43,078 bases of DNA from Bacteroidales bacterium. GTDB lineage: Bacteria; Bacteroidota; Bacteroidia; Bacteroidales; JAAUTT01. Position 1 is the stretch's first letter. The number at the start of each line of letters is the position of its first letter. The translations under genes were made by a program, and so were the position numbers. The DNA is taken from NCBI GenBank assembly GCA_025361285.1, contig JANYAP010000061.1:1-43078 (forward strand), read 5' to 3'. The notes beneath the pieces are model-generated. The model worked only from the letters and a program-made list of their open reading frames with translations. It had not been told where the DNA came from and searched no databases. This document shows positions 42,962 through 43,078 of the stretch, one piece after another.

Positions 42962-43078
42962 TTGCCCTAACACTGGCTCATAAAGCATAGCTGCGAGTAC
43001 GTTGCAACTTGCGTGTTTCAGCTTCGCTTTACAAGCATAACGTAATGATTGAGAATCGCAACGCATACCGCTACGCTT
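42962..43078 (+). other. attC-like recombination site (5' portion)
   Basis: It begins with GCCCTAAC (42964-42971), the complement of the GTTAGGGC left of the gene. An imperfect inverted repeat follows, arm 42983-43012 against arm 43051-43078: AAGCATAGC faces the complement of GCTACGCTT, and CGTTGC faces GCAACG. There are unpaired bases on one side, as in the bulged attC hairpin. The window ends inside the right arm, so the closing box is not visible. Confidence 0.5.

Larger units (their letters stand above)
41224..43078 (+). mobile_element. probable integron-type gene cassette (right end cut by window)
   Basis: The gene at 41304-42956 is bracketed by an exact 11-bp inverted pair: TGTTAGGGCAA at 41223-41233 and TTGCCCTAACA at 42962-42972. 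The left box has the layout of an integron crossover site, G followed by TTAGGGC. The right box starts five bases after the stop and opens a large imperfect hairpin resembling attC. Codon character differs from neighbouring genes. Against it: no integrase gene, no second cassette in view, and the attC 3' end is outside the window. Confidence 0.5.

Overview
The window is a stretch of AT-rich chromosome from a member of the phylum Bacteroidota, most likely Bacteroidales/Marinilabiliales-like; I cannot name a genus. The evidence is: two proteins with type IX secretion (T9SS) type A sorting domains; lipoproteins with the phylum-typical SC-E/K start; TAnnTTTG -7 promoter boxes and little Shine-Dalgarno sequence; the gene order PASTA protein - rluD - ddl; and a START-like protein followed by an LptF/G permease. 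No rRNA, tRNA, CRISPR array, phage module or transposase gene was found.

Layout. 1-1322: a 9-bp tandem repeat, thioredoxin with a terminator, and a LOG-family nucleotide phosphoribohydrolase. 1654-8578: seven closely packed plus-strand genes that look like one operon for an envelope redox system. In order they are a Fn3-repeat lipoprotein with a DUF2271-like end, a small secreted protein, a NapH/NosR-like membrane polyferredoxin with a long repeat-rich loop, an outer-membrane barrel candidate, an exported two-cluster ferredoxin, a second small secreted protein paralogous to the first, and a DUF318/ArsP-type permease. This is the most system-like and least explained part of the window. 8793-11617: OsmC, a PHP histidinol phosphatase, and a minus-strand LysE exporter/MBL hydrolase pair. 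11723-18510: lnt, then a PASTA protein, a T9SS cargo protein, rluD and ddl (cell envelope genes). 18835-23767: a giant T9SS BNR-repeat protein and a divergent MFS exporter.

23917-26506: a TPR-SpoIIE phosphatase-receiver fusion translationally adjacent to a SiaC-like phosphoprotein, a probable partner-switching pair. 26770-28711: a DraRnl-type RNA ligase and an esterase lipoprotein. 29161-33473: START-like protein, LptF/G permease, ribBA and fmt. 34061-35516: a type IV AbiE toxin-antitoxin pair with an inverted repeat at its promoter. 35587-38789: TauE/SafE permease, polysaccharide deacetylase and glycosyltransferase. 39087-41129: OPT transporter. 41304-42956: a BACON-like lipoprotein gene of different codon character. 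It is flanked by GTTAGGGC / GCCCTAAC boxes and followed, six bases after its stop, by the start of a large imperfect hairpin. This looks like an integron gene cassette with an attC site cut by the window end.

Several intergenic regions carry interspersed repeats: a 93-bp palindromic REP/MITE-like element at 18582-18674, a MITE-like element with 16-bp terminal inverted repeats and an 8-bp flanking duplication at 28705-28936, two copies of a GAGGCTGTAGG inverted-repeat family, and a (TAAC)n microsatellite before the AbiE locus. All functional calls come from reading the translated sequence; no database search was possible.
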